Shown: in pieces, positions 8,977 through 18,310 of the stretch
How the letters are laid out: every line of letters begins with the position of its first letter
Position numbering within the stretch: position 1 is the stretch's first letter
Assembly: GCA_046349875.1 (NCBI GenBank)
Contig: JAXMBN010000023.1
Coordinates: 1 to 64,000 of the forward strand
Direction: 5' to 3'
Length of the DNA stretch: 64,000 nt
Source of the DNA: JAXMBN01 sp046349875
GTDB taxonomy: Bacteria > Planctomycetota > Planctomycetia > Pirellulales > Pirellulaceae
The notes under the pieces: model-generated
What the model saw: only the letters and a program-made list of their open reading frames with translations
Told to the model about the DNA's origin: nothing
The model's database searches: none
Made by a program: the position numbers and the translations under genes

Positions 8977-10185
8977 CTAAGCGTTAAAGAAGGGGCGGCA
9001 GTTTCGTTGGCCTCGAATCCAGGAGCCTCCTTGGCTCGCCGCTTCGCGTTTCAAGCTTTCGGGTTTACCGGCGGCTCGCGAATGACCAAAGTACTTCGAG
9101 AAATTCCAAACCAGATCGCACCACATGGAACCATCGATGCCAAGCCGCTCAAGGATCGGCGCTAGTTCGGAGGGAATCGCACCTCGCTTTCCATCCTTGC
9201 CCTTCCTTCCTGTCCAATCCAATAGAGTTAGGTAATCGCAGAGCTTCATCGGCAAAAAGCCTTTGTTGCTTGCTCGCAAACCTTCTCGATGCGGATTGGG
9301 ACCGCTCGGCTCATGCTCTTTGATTTCCAGGGGCGATAACCACGAATCGGCGGGCTCTTTCAAGAGCGATGAACGTGAACGCTTTTTGCTACGCTTGGAT
9401 GCCGAACGTAGATCAGCTAATTGCTTCTTGAACAAAGCGATTTCTTCGCGGTCCTTGTTTTGTAATGCCACTTCGAGCTTCTGCACCAAAACCTCTTCCG
9501 AAAGCGATTCCGTCAAGAACTGCCTTGCTGCCGCGATCGTTCGTACACCCTTTTTAGCGCGAATGCGATCGAATGCCGAAGTAAAGCGAGACTGCTCGGG
9601 TGACTTCGCCATAGCAGCGCGAACGGGATTCAAGTCTACGTACATGGCACAGGCCAATATGCCTGCTTCATCTACGATCTTCTGAGCCTTGAATCGTCCT
9701 TCCCAGAATCGCCCTGTGCATTCATCTTCGCGGTTGGCTCGGCGAGCTATGGGTTCTGAAAGAGCTCGCATGAACCAGGAAACATCGGAGAGCCTATCGC
9801 GCCAACCTGAGAGCTTCTTAGCGTCAGCGATGGCTTGCACAATATCCTGCTGCGTGGGTGATCCCAGTTGATCTTCGAGCCGTTTTCCTGGGAAAAGCTG
9901 CAACCAACGCCTGGCAACTTCTTCGTCACTCCATGTTTTGACGACATCGGGTCGATTGCGAAGCATCAAATGCAAATGGTTAGACATGACGGAATAGGTC
10001 AGCACATCGAGCGCAAACACGGACGCCAAGAGTTCCATCCGTTTGCGAATCCACTCGCGCCGGTACTCAAAGTTCTTTCCCGAGGCCAGATCTTTCCCAG
10101 CCAGAAAGGCTCTTCGGACACAGCGTTGCTGACAATGCACGATCCCAATTTCGTCATAGCGAAACACGTCACTTCGTTTTGGCAT
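8977..10185 (-). CDS. REP-associated tyrosine transposase (IS200-like, Y1_Tnp)
   Basis: 402-residue HUH endonuclease of the RAYT/IS200 superfamily. The metal-binding HUH motif is in YSVMSNHLHLML (His 70 and 72), and the probable nucleophilic Tyr is Y182 in CAMYVDLNPVRA. The protein is longer than E. coli RAYT (about 165 residues), with a Lys/Arg-rich middle (about 250-290) and an extra C-terminal domain, as in the multi-copy planctomycete family. The ATG at 10185 has GGGAGGAGG 6-7 nt upstream; a TTG at 10203 would lie before that Shine-Dalgarno. Codon use resembles its neighbours. The reading frame is intact, so the gene may be active. Confidence 0.88.
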   Translation of the reverse strand: MPKRSDVFRYDEIGIVHCQQRCVRRAFLAGKDLASGKNFEYRREWIRKRMELLASVFALDVLTYSVMSNHLHLMLRNRPDVVKTWSDEEVARRWLQLFPGKRLEDQLGSPTQQDIVQAIADAKKLSGWRDRLSDVSWFMRALSEPIARRANREDECTGRFWEGRFKAQKIVDEAGILACAMYVDLNPVRAAMAKSPEQSRFTSAFDRIRAKKGVRTIAAARQFLTESLSEEVLVQKLEVALQNKDREEIALFKKQLADLRSASKRSKKRSRSSLLKEPADSWLSPLEIKEHEPSGPNPHREGLRASNKGFLPMKLCDYLTLLDWTGRKGKDGKRGAIPSELAPILERLGIDGSMWCDLVWNFSKYFGHSRAAGKPESLKREAASQGGSWIRGQRNCRPFFNA

Positions 10186-10214
10186 GATGCAACCTCCTCC
10201 CAAATCCTAACAAC

Positions 10215-10937
10215 TCACCCTCCTATGTCAACAGTATATGGGTGGCATATATTGGGGGAGAGGATGAGGAGGATGAGGATTAGGGCGAGGCTGGTCCATT
10301 GGTAGCCGGTGAGGCCGAGGAGGATGGCGGGTTCAGGGCGAAGGAACTCGGTGAAGAAGCGGAAGGCAAAATAGATGATGAGATAGATTTTGAGCTTGTT
10401 GCCAGCAAAGCGTTTACTGTCCATCGTCGCGTACAAGACGATCGCGGCTAGGGCATGAAAAATAACCTCATACAATTGTGTGGGATGCCGAGGTACGGGG
10501 ATGTCGTCCCCTGCGAGCGGAAATTCGATTCCCCAGGGCAAGTCGGTCGGTGTTCCAAAGCAGCATCCGGCCACAAAACAGCCAAGACGTCCCATCATGA
10601 TGGCCACCGCTGCTGGCAATGCAAAGGAATCGCCGGTTGAGAATCGGATTCCAACGATGGGTTTGGTGATCTCGACTGCCAAGTAGCCGCCAACGATCCC
10701 TCCCAAGATTGTTTTACCGTCGGCAAACCAAACCGTTCCTCTCCATAACCCTTCCCATCCGAGCTGTAACAAGAAAGGAGCTTTCGCTCCGAGCATGCAC
10801 CCAATGAATGCTGACAACCCTAATGCTAAACGCTGACTCGGTGTGAGTGGAAGCTTGCTTTGCTGCTTTCGGACCAACCAGCTCGCCGCAAGCACCGCCC
10901 CAATCATGATCGCGGCGTAGGCAACTCGAACGATCAT
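10215..10937 (-). CDS. Prolipoprotein diacylglyceryl transferase-like protein
   Basis: 240-residue polytopic membrane protein of the Lgt family, which transfers diacylglycerol from phosphatidylglycerol to the lipobox Cys of prolipoproteins. Family marks are GRLGCFVAGCCFG at about 116-128 (Lgt normally has GRxGNFxNxE), HPTQLYE, and a late RPEP region. The Cys-rich signature and small size suggest a paralogous Lgt-like branch rather than the housekeeping enzyme. The last residues (from SPNICHPY on) and the stop codon come from the terminal repeat of the adjacent RAYT element, so the native C-terminus was replaced or extended. Its start overlaps the stop of the upstream membrane-protein gene by 4 nt (ATGA), indicating translational coupling. 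Confidence 0.8.
   Translation of the reverse strand: MIVRVAYAAIMIGAVLAASWLVRKQQSKLPLTPSQRLALGLSAFIGCMLGAKAPFLLQLGWEGLWRGTVWFADGKTILGGIVGGYLAVEITKPIVGIRFSTGDSFALPAAVAIMMGRLGCFVAGCCFGTPTDLPWGIEFPLAGDDIPVPRHPTQLYEVIFHALAAIVLYATMDSKRFAGNKLKIYLIIYFAFRFFTEFLRPEPAILLGLTGYQWTSLALILILLILSPNICHPYTVDIGG
10225..10262 (-). repeat. Right terminal inverted repeat of the RAYT element
   Basis: Reverse-complement partner of 8705-8742 (35 of 38 identical). Read on the minus strand it encodes about the last dozen residues of the lgt-like protein before the stop at 10215. Confidence 0.85.
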
Positions 10938-11527
10938 TCAGGCTCCCTTTTTTCGGGTGCTCTCTCAAAGAAACTCTCCTTCGAAGGGTCCTCCGCGATT
11001 GGAGAAACCATCTGTGCCTGCACTTGCTCGGTGACTGGCATCTGAACTGGAAGAATCTGGCGAATGATAATCGCGATGGTTCCAATTCCGGCCAACGATG
11101 AAAAGACGATGACAGCGACGATGACTGCCATTTCGTTCGCTTGCTGTATTCCTGTAATCGATATTCCGATCGTCAAGGGAGCGCAGCAGACAAAGAAGCC
11201 AATCAGACCTGCTACAAGCAAGCCTAAACTCAGTGCAAAGTTTGCGAGGGTAAACTGAATGGGGTGGCGATGCAGGAATTCAATGCAATCTTGACGTTGT
11301 ACCCGGACGATATGATTCGCGTAGGCCAGAGAGTAGGCCAAGGTAATGATCGATGATGTGATGCCCAAAACGCCAGCAGGAATTGCGGGAGTCAACAAGA
11401 GGGCACAAAACAAAAGGGTTGCACTCGCCCAAAAAATCCAAAATGCAGCCGGAAGAAAACCTCTCGGCGTTTTCGGGGCTATAGTCTGCTGCACGACAGG
11501 TGCATAGGGATTGTTATCATTTCTCAT
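10934..11527 (-). CDS. Membrane protein of unknown function
   Basis: 197 residues. A polar N-terminal segment (about 1-25) precedes four hydrophobic segments at roughly 27-50, 52-70, 92-115 and 130-160; a polar Glu/Pro-rich tail follows. I do not recognise a family. It is coupled by a 4-nt overlap to the lgt-like gene, so it may act with lipoprotein processing or simply share its promoter. Confidence 0.75.
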   Translation of the reverse strand: MRNDNNPYAPVVQQTIAPKTPRGFLPAAFWIFWASATLLFCALLLTPAIPAGVLGITSSIITLAYSLAYANHIVRVQRQDCIEFLHRHPIQFTLANFALSLGLLVAGLIGFFVCCAPLTIGISITGIQQANEMAVIVAVIVFSSLAGIGTIAIIIRQILPVQMPVTEQVQAQMVSPIAEDPSKESFFERAPEKREPE

Positions 11528-11608
11528 AGGGGCATTGTACTAAGGGTTCGGGTTGTTCGCTAACGGCTTCGATGCATCGCATTTGATTCAAATCAACTCG
11601 CTATGCGT

Positions 11609-11731
11609 TCAATCGCTACGCTTTGCGGTGACTTGTTGGGGGGCCGCGTTGGTGTCTAGCTTTTTCTCTGCGGGCACGAATGGAATCAGCCAGATCAATG
11701 CCATTGCAATCCCGGAAAATCCTGAAATCAC
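11609..11731 (-). CDS. Possible 40-residue membrane micro-protein
   Basis: A GTG at 11731 with GAGGGA about 6 nt upstream opens 40 codons: a hydrophobic stretch (ISGFSGIAMALIWLIPFVP) followed by a short polar tail. The frame stays open upstream to the stop of the DUF1593 gene and would extend the hydrophobic segment, so the true start is uncertain. It lies in the otherwise empty 11530-11790 gap. This is a single-sequence prediction. Confidence 0.25.
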   Translation of the reverse strand: MISGFSGIAMALIWLIPFVPAEKKLDTNAAPQQVTAKRSD

Positions 11732-11791
11732 TAATATTCCCTCAATGAAACGGGCTTGAACTGTTTCTCCTGCAAGCCCACTTCCTGTCGG

Positions 11792-12814
11792 CTACTTGCA
11801 CCAAGCCATGCGGTTGGCGAAGTCTTTTTGAAACTCCTCACGCCAGCGGCTTACGGTCGAACGTGCATCGAAGCGATCGGTTGTTTCGAGATCGCGATAC
11901 CAACCGGAAACGTCTTTCTTAAACTGACCGCCCCACCCTGCTTGCGTAGGATCGGAGGGATTGTTGCCGCCACGCGTAAGAAAGAAAAACCATGAGGGAG
12001 TATCTCCTTCTTTCATGCAGCTATGAGGATTGGGTGCAGTCCAAGTTTTGGTGGGATATAACGCCCCAAGTGGTCCCGATGATCGAATGTTCGTCTCGAT
12101 CCATTCGCTGCTGGTGAGAGACTCGTCGCCCGTCAGATACATACCGCGATATGTACCGAGCCTCTTGTCTTTGCCCTCAGGAGCTTTCGCAAGTATATAG
12201 AACATACCTTGGAATTCCTTGTGCATCCAATCGGCGATTTGATCTTGATCATTGATGTCATAGACTCGGAGTCTTGCAATTGCATTCTCAAGCCCCGCTT
12301 GTCCACGATCGGTGCGAATACGCCACAGCGCTTGAGCAAGATCTGTTTGACCTCCCCAAATCACAACATTGAGAGGTGAGGCACGATCGCATCGATCGAT
12401 GGCCGCGATGAGTGTATTCGAACCTGGCGAATCATGGTTGTCGCCAATGGCGGAAAAGCCTCGATGGATATTGCCCGTCGCGACTTTCGCATGCAGTTCC
12501 TCTGCGGTTGGCCAACCCTGTTCTTGCATGATTAGTTTCGGTCGAACTCGCGCATAGGCATCGATGACTTGATGGACTAGATCGGGACGAGTCGTTGGCG
12601 ATTTGAGTTCTCCTAGCGTTCCAGCAGAGCTCGCAACAATCACTTGAAGGTCGAATTGATTCGCATAGATCATCCAACGCACAAGCGATTGCTGATCATC
12701 GGGATCACCTCCGATATCGGTCAAAATTGCGAGTTTCGGTAGGTCACCGGCATCGCCTAATGAACCTAAAAGGGGCAATAAAATCATTCCCAGTATCCAT
12801 CGTTGCACCGGCAT
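11792..12814 (-). CDS. Secreted DUF1593 nucleoside-hydrolase-like protein
   Basis: 340 residues with a signal peptide (about 1-23). The LTDIGGDPDDQQSL segment resembles the Asp-rich calcium-binding motif of inosine-uridine nucleoside hydrolases and defines the DUF1593 family, often found beside polysaccharide-use genes and called cellulose-binding in some genomes. Later conserved parts are GDNHDSPGSN, VIWGGQTDLAQAL and DTPSWFFFLTRGGNNPSDP. The usual C-terminal beta domain of longer DUF1593 proteins is absent. The substrate is unknown; a glycosidic bond in a sugar or nucleoside is an inference. Confidence 0.85.
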   Translation of the reverse strand: MPVQRWILGMILLPLLGSLGDAGDLPKLAILTDIGGDPDDQQSLVRWMIYANQFDLQVIVASSAGTLGELKSPTTRPDLVHQVIDAYARVRPKLIMQEQGWPTAEELHAKVATGNIHRGFSAIGDNHDSPGSNTLIAAIDRCDRASPLNVVIWGGQTDLAQALWRIRTDRGQAGLENAIARLRVYDINDQDQIADWMHKEFQGMFYILAKAPEGKDKRLGTYRGMYLTGDESLTSSEWIETNIRSSGPLGALYPTKTWTAPNPHSCMKEGDTPSWFFFLTRGGNNPSDPTQAGWGGQFKKDVSGWYRDLETTDRFDARSTVSRWREEFQKDFANRMAWCK

Positions 12815-13007
12815 CTCCCATCAAATCTACGATCTAATTGATACTTCATTGGATCGAAGTATCGTCTTTGCGAAGGCATTTTCCCATTACGGGGTCCCGA
12901 TTTCCATGACGTGGATCGCAAGAAAACCAAAATGAGACTCGTTATACTAAAGATCGCCCTGCCCTAACCTGCCTTGCACCCTTCCATTCCTACCTCAAGG
13001 ATTTTCC

Positions 13008-15884
13008 GTGGCTACCCTGCGTTCTCTTGGCCCGTCCAATGCTTCGCACATCTTCTTCATGCTGATGTTGCTCGTTGGACGATTCAGTTTGGCACAGCAG
13101 GAACCTACCGGGGATGAAAGCATCGATTTCGAGAAGCACGTTCGACCGATTCTTGAGCAACGTTGTTTCGCTTGCCACGGCGTGTTGGCTCAAAAAGGCA
13201 ACCTGCGTCTCGATGCCGCATCCTTTGTGAGGCAAGGTGGAGAGAGTGGTTCGGCTGTGATCGAGAATAAGCCGATGGAGAGTTTACTCGTCGATCGAAT
13301 CACCAGTTCCGATCCTTCTTCAAAAATGCCTCCCGAAGGACATCCCCTTACCGCGGATCAAGTTCAGTTGATCGTAAAGTGGATCGAACAAGGGGCTCGA
13401 GTTCCAGATCGCGATGATCCTCAGAGGGATCCTCGAATGCACTGGTCCTTTCAGCCGATTGCGGCTGTTAATGTCCCTTTACCTGTTGATACACCCTCTC
13501 GGAATCCCATTGATGCTTTCATTGAACAGGAGATGAAGCCGCGCGCGTTAATGCCGCTGGATGAAGCCGATAAACCAACGCTGCTACGCCGTGTCACGTT
13601 GGACTTGTTAGGAGTACCGCCTACTGCTGAAGAGCTTCATGAGTACGAAAGTGATGATGCGCCGGATGCCTACGATCGATTAGTGGATCGACTTCTGGCT
13701 CGCCCTGAATTTGGCGAACGTTGGGGACGTCATTGGATGGATGTGTGGCGTTATAGTGACTGGTACGGTCGCCGAAGTGTGCCAGACGTCATGAATAGTT
13801 ATCCGCACATTTGGCGATGGAGAGATTGGATCGTTCGATCGCTAAATCAGGATCTTGGCTACGACGAGATGGTTCGTCAGATGTTGGCTGCCGATGAACT
13901 CTACCCCGGTGATGATGAAAAGGTTGTTGCAACAGGTTTCTTAGTCCGCAATTGGTTCAAGTGGAATTATGAAAGCTGGATGAAGGACAATGTCGAGCAC
14001 ACCGCGAAGGCGTTCTTGGGACTCACCATGAATTGTGCCCATTGTCACGATCACAAGTACGATCCCATATCGCAAGAGGATTACTTTCGGTTTCGCGCTT
14101 TCTTCGAACCATTGGAGTTGCGGCAGGATCGCGTGGCGGGATTGCCCGATCCCGGTCCTTTTCGAAAGTATGTCTACACAGAATCTTATGGACCGATCAC
14201 TGCCGGATTGATCCGTGTTTTTGACGAGAAGCTCGATGCAAAGACATTCTTCTACACCGGAGGTGATGCACGAAACCGCGTTGAAGGTCGTCCACCGATC
14301 GAACCAAATGTGCCTTCGTTTTTTCAGCATACGGGCCAAGCTTCGATGAAGTCGCTTCCACCTGAAGCTTTCTATCCTGGATTGCGAGAGTTTATTCGGC
14401 GGGAAGAGATCGCCAAAGTGAAAAAAGAAATCGCGATTGCGACACAAACTTGGCAGCAAGCCAAGTCAGCGTTGGATCAAGCGCAGAAGGAGTATGCTGA
14501 TCAAAGCATCCTCTCGGAGAACACATCGAAGGGAAGTCCATCGAACCTTCAGTCGGCACAGCGAAAATGGGACGCTGCGATCGATGAAGAGCGAATTCAA
14601 CGTCAAAACCTCGAAGTCTTTGAAGCACGACATCGTTCGCTGCTAGCTCGCATTGCAGCCGACGATGCCAAATACTTTGCGAAAGGGGATCCAGTTCATT
14701 TGGCCAAGGTTGCAGCTCGTTGGGAGCGGCGTGCCGCCTACGAGATGGCCAGTTTGCAAGGCCTCCTGGCAGAACGAGAACGCACGCAAGCAGAAACACA
14801 AGTCGCAACTTTGCCCAGTAATGCTGACGCCAAGCAAACAGAACAGGCCAAAGCAGCTCTTGAGAAAGCTACGAAGAAGCTCGCCGAGGTTCGCAAGTCC
14901 ATCGATGACGCTCGAACGAAATGGAATTCAGAAGACACTGCCTACAGCCCGTTATCGCCCATCTATCCGAACCAGACGACGGGGCGAAGAGCCATGTTAG
15001 CGAACTGGATCACGAGTGACGCGAATCCTCTGGCGGCTCGAGTTGCCGCAAACCATCTTTGGGCTCGACATTTTGGTCGGCCATTGGTGGATTCGGTACA
15101 AGACTTAGGAAGAAACGGTAAGACGCCGAGCCATCCAGCGTTACTCGATTGGCTTGCTACCGAATTGCATCGGACTCAATGGAGTATGAAAGAACTCCAC
15201 CGAAAGATCGTCATGAGCCATGTTTATCGACGCGATTCGCGAGCAGATAGCCGAAGTGCTCACAACGAGCGAATCGATCCAGACAATCGATTGTATTGGA
15301 AATTCTCTCCGCGTCGCATCGAAAGTGAAGCGGTGCGAGATTCGCTCCTGGCCTGTTCTGGAGAACTGGATCATGCAATCGGTGGGCAGGAAATTGAAAT
15401 CGGTCAATGGCAAGGATCGCGACGCCGCAGTCTCTATTTTTCCATCCATGGCGAATCCCAGGTAGAGTTCATCGATCTGTTTGATGGCCCGAATGTTTGC
15501 GACTGTTACCTTCGCACCAATTCTGTAAGGCCGCAGCAAGCGTTAGCACTCTCCAACAGTGAGATGAGTTGGCATCAGGCCCGCGTTCTAGCTCGAAGCC
15601 TTTGGCAATCTGAAGTCCTTGCGGACGATGAACGAATAAAGAACATCAAGTTCATTGGACGAGCCTTTGAGTCGATCCTGATACGATCGCCTCGCGATCG
15701 AGAGGTCGAGTTGGCATTAGCCTTCTTGGAAGCTGCGATGCGAAGTGATGTCGATGAGTCACCTGTTGAAGGTTCCAATCCCACACCAGGAATCATGGAG
15801 CCATCGTCGGACCTAGCACAGCGGGGGCGAGAATCCTTGGTTCATGCCCTATTCAATCATCATGATTTTATCATGTTGAGGTAA
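13008..15884 (+). CDS. Planctomycete cytochrome-like PSCyt1/DUF1549/DUF1553 protein
   Basis: 958-residue exported protein. A signal peptide (about 1-30) is followed by a PSCyt1 domain with a c-type heme motif CFACH (Cys53, Cys56, His57) and the MPPEGHPLT segment. DUF1549 comes next and includes a second CxxCH (MNCAHCHDHKYDP). An unusual coiled-coil insert (about 460-640) rich in Ala, Glu and Lys precedes DUF1553 (PLAARVAANHLWARHFG). These proteins are a planctomycete and verrucomicrobial hallmark, always paired with a DUF1501 protein; a role in periplasmic carbohydrate breakdown is commonly suggested but unproved. The GTG start at 13008 has AAGGA just upstream. The partner gene begins 2 nt after the stop. 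Confidence 0.92.
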   Translation: MATLRSLGPSNASHIFFMLMLLVGRFSLAQQEPTGDESIDFEKHVRPILEQRCFACHGVLAQKGNLRLDAASFVRQGGESGSAVIENKPMESLLVDRITSSDPSSKMPPEGHPLTADQVQLIVKWIEQGARVPDRDDPQRDPRMHWSFQPIAAVNVPLPVDTPSRNPIDAFIEQEMKPRALMPLDEADKPTLLRRVTLDLLGVPPTAEELHEYESDDAPDAYDRLVDRLLARPEFGERWGRHWMDVWRYSDWYGRRSVPDVMNSYPHIWRWRDWIVRSLNQDLGYDEMVRQMLAADELYPGDDEKVVATGFLVRNWFKWNYESWMKDNVEHTAKAFLGLTMNCAHCHDHKYDPISQEDYFRFRAFFEPLELRQDRVAGLPDPGPFRKYVYTESYGPITAGLIRVFDEKLDAKTFFYTGGDARNRVEGRPPIEPNVPSFFQHTGQASMKSLPPEAFYPGLREFIRREEIAKVKKEIAIATQTWQQAKSALDQAQKEYADQSILSENTSKGSPSNLQSAQRKWDAAIDEERIQRQNLEVFEARHRSLLARIAADDAKYFAKGDPVHLAKVAARWERRAAYEMASLQGLLAERERTQAETQVATLPSNADAKQTEQAKAALEKATKKLAEVRKSIDDARTKWNSEDTAYSPLSPIYPNQTTGRRAMLANWITSDANPLAARVAANHLWARHFGRPLVDSVQDLGRNGKTPSHPALLDWLATELHRTQWSMKELHRKIVMSHVYRRDSRADSRSAHNERIDPDNRLYWKFSPRRIESEAVRDSLLACSGELDHAIGGQEIEIGQWQGSRRRSLYFSIHGESQVEFIDLFDGPNVCDCYLRTNSVRPQQALALSNSEMSWHQARVLARSLWQSEVLADDERIKNIKFIGRAFESILIRSPRDREVELALAFLEAAMRSDVDESPVEGSNPTPGIMEPSSDLAQRGRESLVHALFNHHDFIMLR

Positions 15885-15886
15885 CT

Positions 15887-17368
15887 ATGACGTTGCTTAC
15901 TTCTTCCCACTCTCATTCGAATGGCTACGGCCGCCGCACCTTTCTCTCCGACGTTGGTCTGGGATTCACGGGTATGGCTTTGGGCGCGATGCTTGCAGAA
16001 GATGGTCGAAGCGAAAGCCCTGCTAGCAGGCCTAAGTCAAGTAATACCAAACAGCCCAAGATCAAGAACGTCATTTGGATCTTTTTGTCCGGTGGCGTCA
16101 GTCATTTGGAGACGTTCGATCCCAAACCCTTGCTCAACCGATTTGCAGGGAAGACATTTGACGAAACAGGGTTGGATAATCCTCAGAAACTGCCGATTTA
16201 CCGCGAACGATCTCGATCGGTGGTAGGTTTTGATCGCGACGTCGTTTCGAAGATCATGCCGCTCAACGTGGGATATCGAAAACGTGGGCAAGCTGGCATC
16301 GAGGTTTCGGATTGGTTGCCGCACCTTGGTTCCGTTGTGGATGATCTTTGCATCGTGCGTTCTATGTGGACGACGGATAACGACCATGCGGCGGAGTTTC
16401 AGTTTCACACGGGGCGTCATGCCTTGGACGAACAGGAACCCACCATCGGTTCCTGGATCAGCTATGGACTTGGCACGTTGAATGAAAACCTGCCCAAATT
16501 TGTTTTCTTGGGGCAGTTCAAGGATACTCGCGTTAAAAACAATTTCGCAGCTCATTATCTCGGACCTGAACATGCGGGCATTCAACTATCGCTGGACCCA
16601 AAGAATCCACTTCCTTTTGGTTCGCGACCTTGGGGCATAAGAAGAGGGGAGCAGAAGCGCGAGTTCGAGTTGATACATCAACTGAATCGCTTGTCTCAAG
16701 TAGAGTATCCCAACGATCCAGAGCTTATGGCTCGCATTCAATCGTATGAACTTGCTTTTCGCATGCAGGCCGCAGCGCCCGAAGCGCTAGGGTACCAAGA
16801 CGAGTCCAACGAAACGTTGGCCCTCTACGGAATGGACCAGGATGCAACTCGCGTGTACGGGCATCGCCTACTAACCGCGAGACGCTTGGCAGAACGAGGC
16901 GTTCGTTTCACGCTCTGTTATTTGAGCGATTATGGAGAGTGGGATAGCCATTCCAATATTAAAGAGCTTCACGCTCGATCGTGCGCGAGGGTGGATAAGC
17001 CGCTAGCGGGTTTGATTCAAGACCTCAAACGCCGAGGAATGTTGGATGAGACGCTCGTCGTTTGCGCGACGGAGTTCGGCAGGACACCTGGCTTGGAGAT
17101 CACGAGTTTTAACAAAGCGGGGACCGGGCGAGATCACCATCCCCATGGCTTCACCATTTGGATGGCTGGTGGTGGTGTCAAACGCGGGCACGTCCATGGA
17201 GCCACCGATGAGCTAGGGTTTCATGCGATTGAGAATCCGCACTATGTGACAGATATCCACGCTACCGTGCTCCATCTTCTTGGGCTCGATGCGACTCAAT
17301 TGAATATCCCCGGCCGCAAACGCTTGGAAATCGATTACGGTCGCGTCATCGAGGATGTTCTTACTTGA
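15887..17368 (+). CDS. DUF1501 protein, Tat-exported
   Basis: 493 residues. The N-terminus has GRRTFLSDVGLGFTG followed by a hydrophobic stretch, a Tat-type signal. The DUF1501 core has alkaline-phosphatase-like features: WIFLSGGVSHLETFDPKP near the start, ATEFGRTPG, GRDHHPHGFTIWMAGGG and TDIHATVLHLLGLD at the end, which are the metal-site positions of this fold. Function is unproved; sulfatase- or phosphatase-like hydrolysis is an inference from the fold. It is translationally linked to the upstream PSCyt1 gene (GAGGTAACT before the ATG) and so very probably acts with it. Confidence 0.92.
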   Translation: MTLLTSSHSHSNGYGRRTFLSDVGLGFTGMALGAMLAEDGRSESPASRPKSSNTKQPKIKNVIWIFLSGGVSHLETFDPKPLLNRFAGKTFDETGLDNPQKLPIYRERSRSVVGFDRDVVSKIMPLNVGYRKRGQAGIEVSDWLPHLGSVVDDLCIVRSMWTTDNDHAAEFQFHTGRHALDEQEPTIGSWISYGLGTLNENLPKFVFLGQFKDTRVKNNFAAHYLGPEHAGIQLSLDPKNPLPFGSRPWGIRRGEQKREFELIHQLNRLSQVEYPNDPELMARIQSYELAFRMQAAAPEALGYQDESNETLALYGMDQDATRVYGHRLLTARRLAERGVRFTLCYLSDYGEWDSHSNIKELHARSCARVDKPLAGLIQDLKRRGMLDETLVVCATEFGRTPGLEITSFNKAGTGRDHHPHGFTIWMAGGGVKRGHVHGATDELGFHAIENPHYVTDIHATVLHLLGLDATQLNIPGRKRLEIDYGRVIEDVLT

Positions 17369-17404
17369 TCGGGCTCACTCAATAAAAACGGCGAATGCCT
17401 ATTT

Positions 17405-18286
17405 CTACGGCTTGGCTGTCATAACGCGGCGGCGAAATGTTCTCGCGTTCTCTTGAAAGGTAAGAGGCAGTTTCGAGCGGAGTTGATTGCTGCCATGAAA
17501 CCATTCCTCCGGTTCAAAAAGAACTAGCTGGGACTCCACAAGAAGGGCCGTGTCCGGTTGTTGGAGTTGCGTTACAAAGAGTGTTCCGCCCATTCCATAG
17601 TAAGGCACAGGTGGTTGTGCACGTTTCTTGCCAAACTCATCTTCTTTCAGCAGTGCATATTGGTTGATGGAATCGATTTTGCCTTCCCAGCGTCGATCGA
17701 CGTACCAATGCGCTTGAATTTGGGATGACGTGGTTTCCATTTGCAATCGAAGAACACTTGCGATTTGAACTCGTTGTAACAACGGGAATTCAATGACAAG
17801 AAAACGGCTCTTTTTTTGCTCCTCTTCCGAAAGCGACACGCTATCCAATTCAAGCTTGGTTAGCTCGCGCATTTGAAAGCCCTGCTCAGAGGATTTGCCA
17901 AAGACGGTTTCGAGGAGTTCTTGATTCTTGAGTGTTTCTAGAGAGCAATGGAGGACAAACGCACTTCGAATGTCGTGGCCGATTCGCTTTTGATTCGTAT
18001 CGAGTACCGGTTGGATCCGAATTCGAACTGGAGCAACTTGGGTGGCCTTGCTGAACTTCTCCCATCCATCATCACCTGCAATCGTCGCTAGAACCTCGCT
18101 TTGTTGGTTGCTATCGACTCCAGAAAGAGCTGAAGTGGCAAGAGGAGCTTGGACACCGGGGCTCAGTTCAATCGAAGGTGCTTGCGCAGCGATATCAGTT
18201 GCCATCGTGAAGGCAACAGAGAAGGAAAACAGCAGCGATGCAATCGAAATGCGAGCGTCAAGAATCCAATCGGAGAGGTTTGTCAT
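17405..18286 (-). CDS. Secreted protein of unknown function
   Basis: 293 residues from the ATG at 18286; a TTG at 18310, just after the upstream stop, would add 8. Residues 1-36 look like a signal peptide ending near Ala-Gln-Ala. The mature part is mixed beta-rich sequence with no motif I recognise. It follows the coiled-coil gene by 24 nt, so the two probably form an operon. Confidence 0.72.
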   Translation of the reverse strand: MTNLSDWILDARISIASLLFSFSVAFTMATDIAAQAPSIELSPGVQAPLATSALSGVDSNQQSEVLATIAGDDGWEKFSKATQVAPVRIRIQPVLDTNQKRIGHDIRSAFVLHCSLETLKNQELLETVFGKSSEQGFQMRELTKLELDSVSLSEEEQKKSRFLVIEFPLLQRVQIASVLRLQMETTSSQIQAHWYVDRRWEGKIDSINQYALLKEDEFGKKRAQPPVPYYGMGGTLFVTQLQQPDTALLVESQLVLFEPEEWFHGSNQLRSKLPLTFQENARTFRRRVMTAKP

Positions 18287-18310
18287 GTCCGTTGAAGCAC
18301 ACTCCGGCAA

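Larger units (their letters stand above)
8705..10262. mobile_element. RAYT transposase element bounded by 38-nt inverted repeats
   Basis: A 1558-nt unit containing one transposase gene between two inverted repeats that match at 35 of 38 positions. It sits between sua5 and the lgt-like gene. Its left end starts immediately after the sua5 stop, and its right end provides the last codons of the lgt-like gene. RAYT genes are normally single-copy, domesticated and associated with REP palindromes; an element with paired termini looks more like a mobile unit. No clear target-site duplication was found. Confidence 0.7.
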
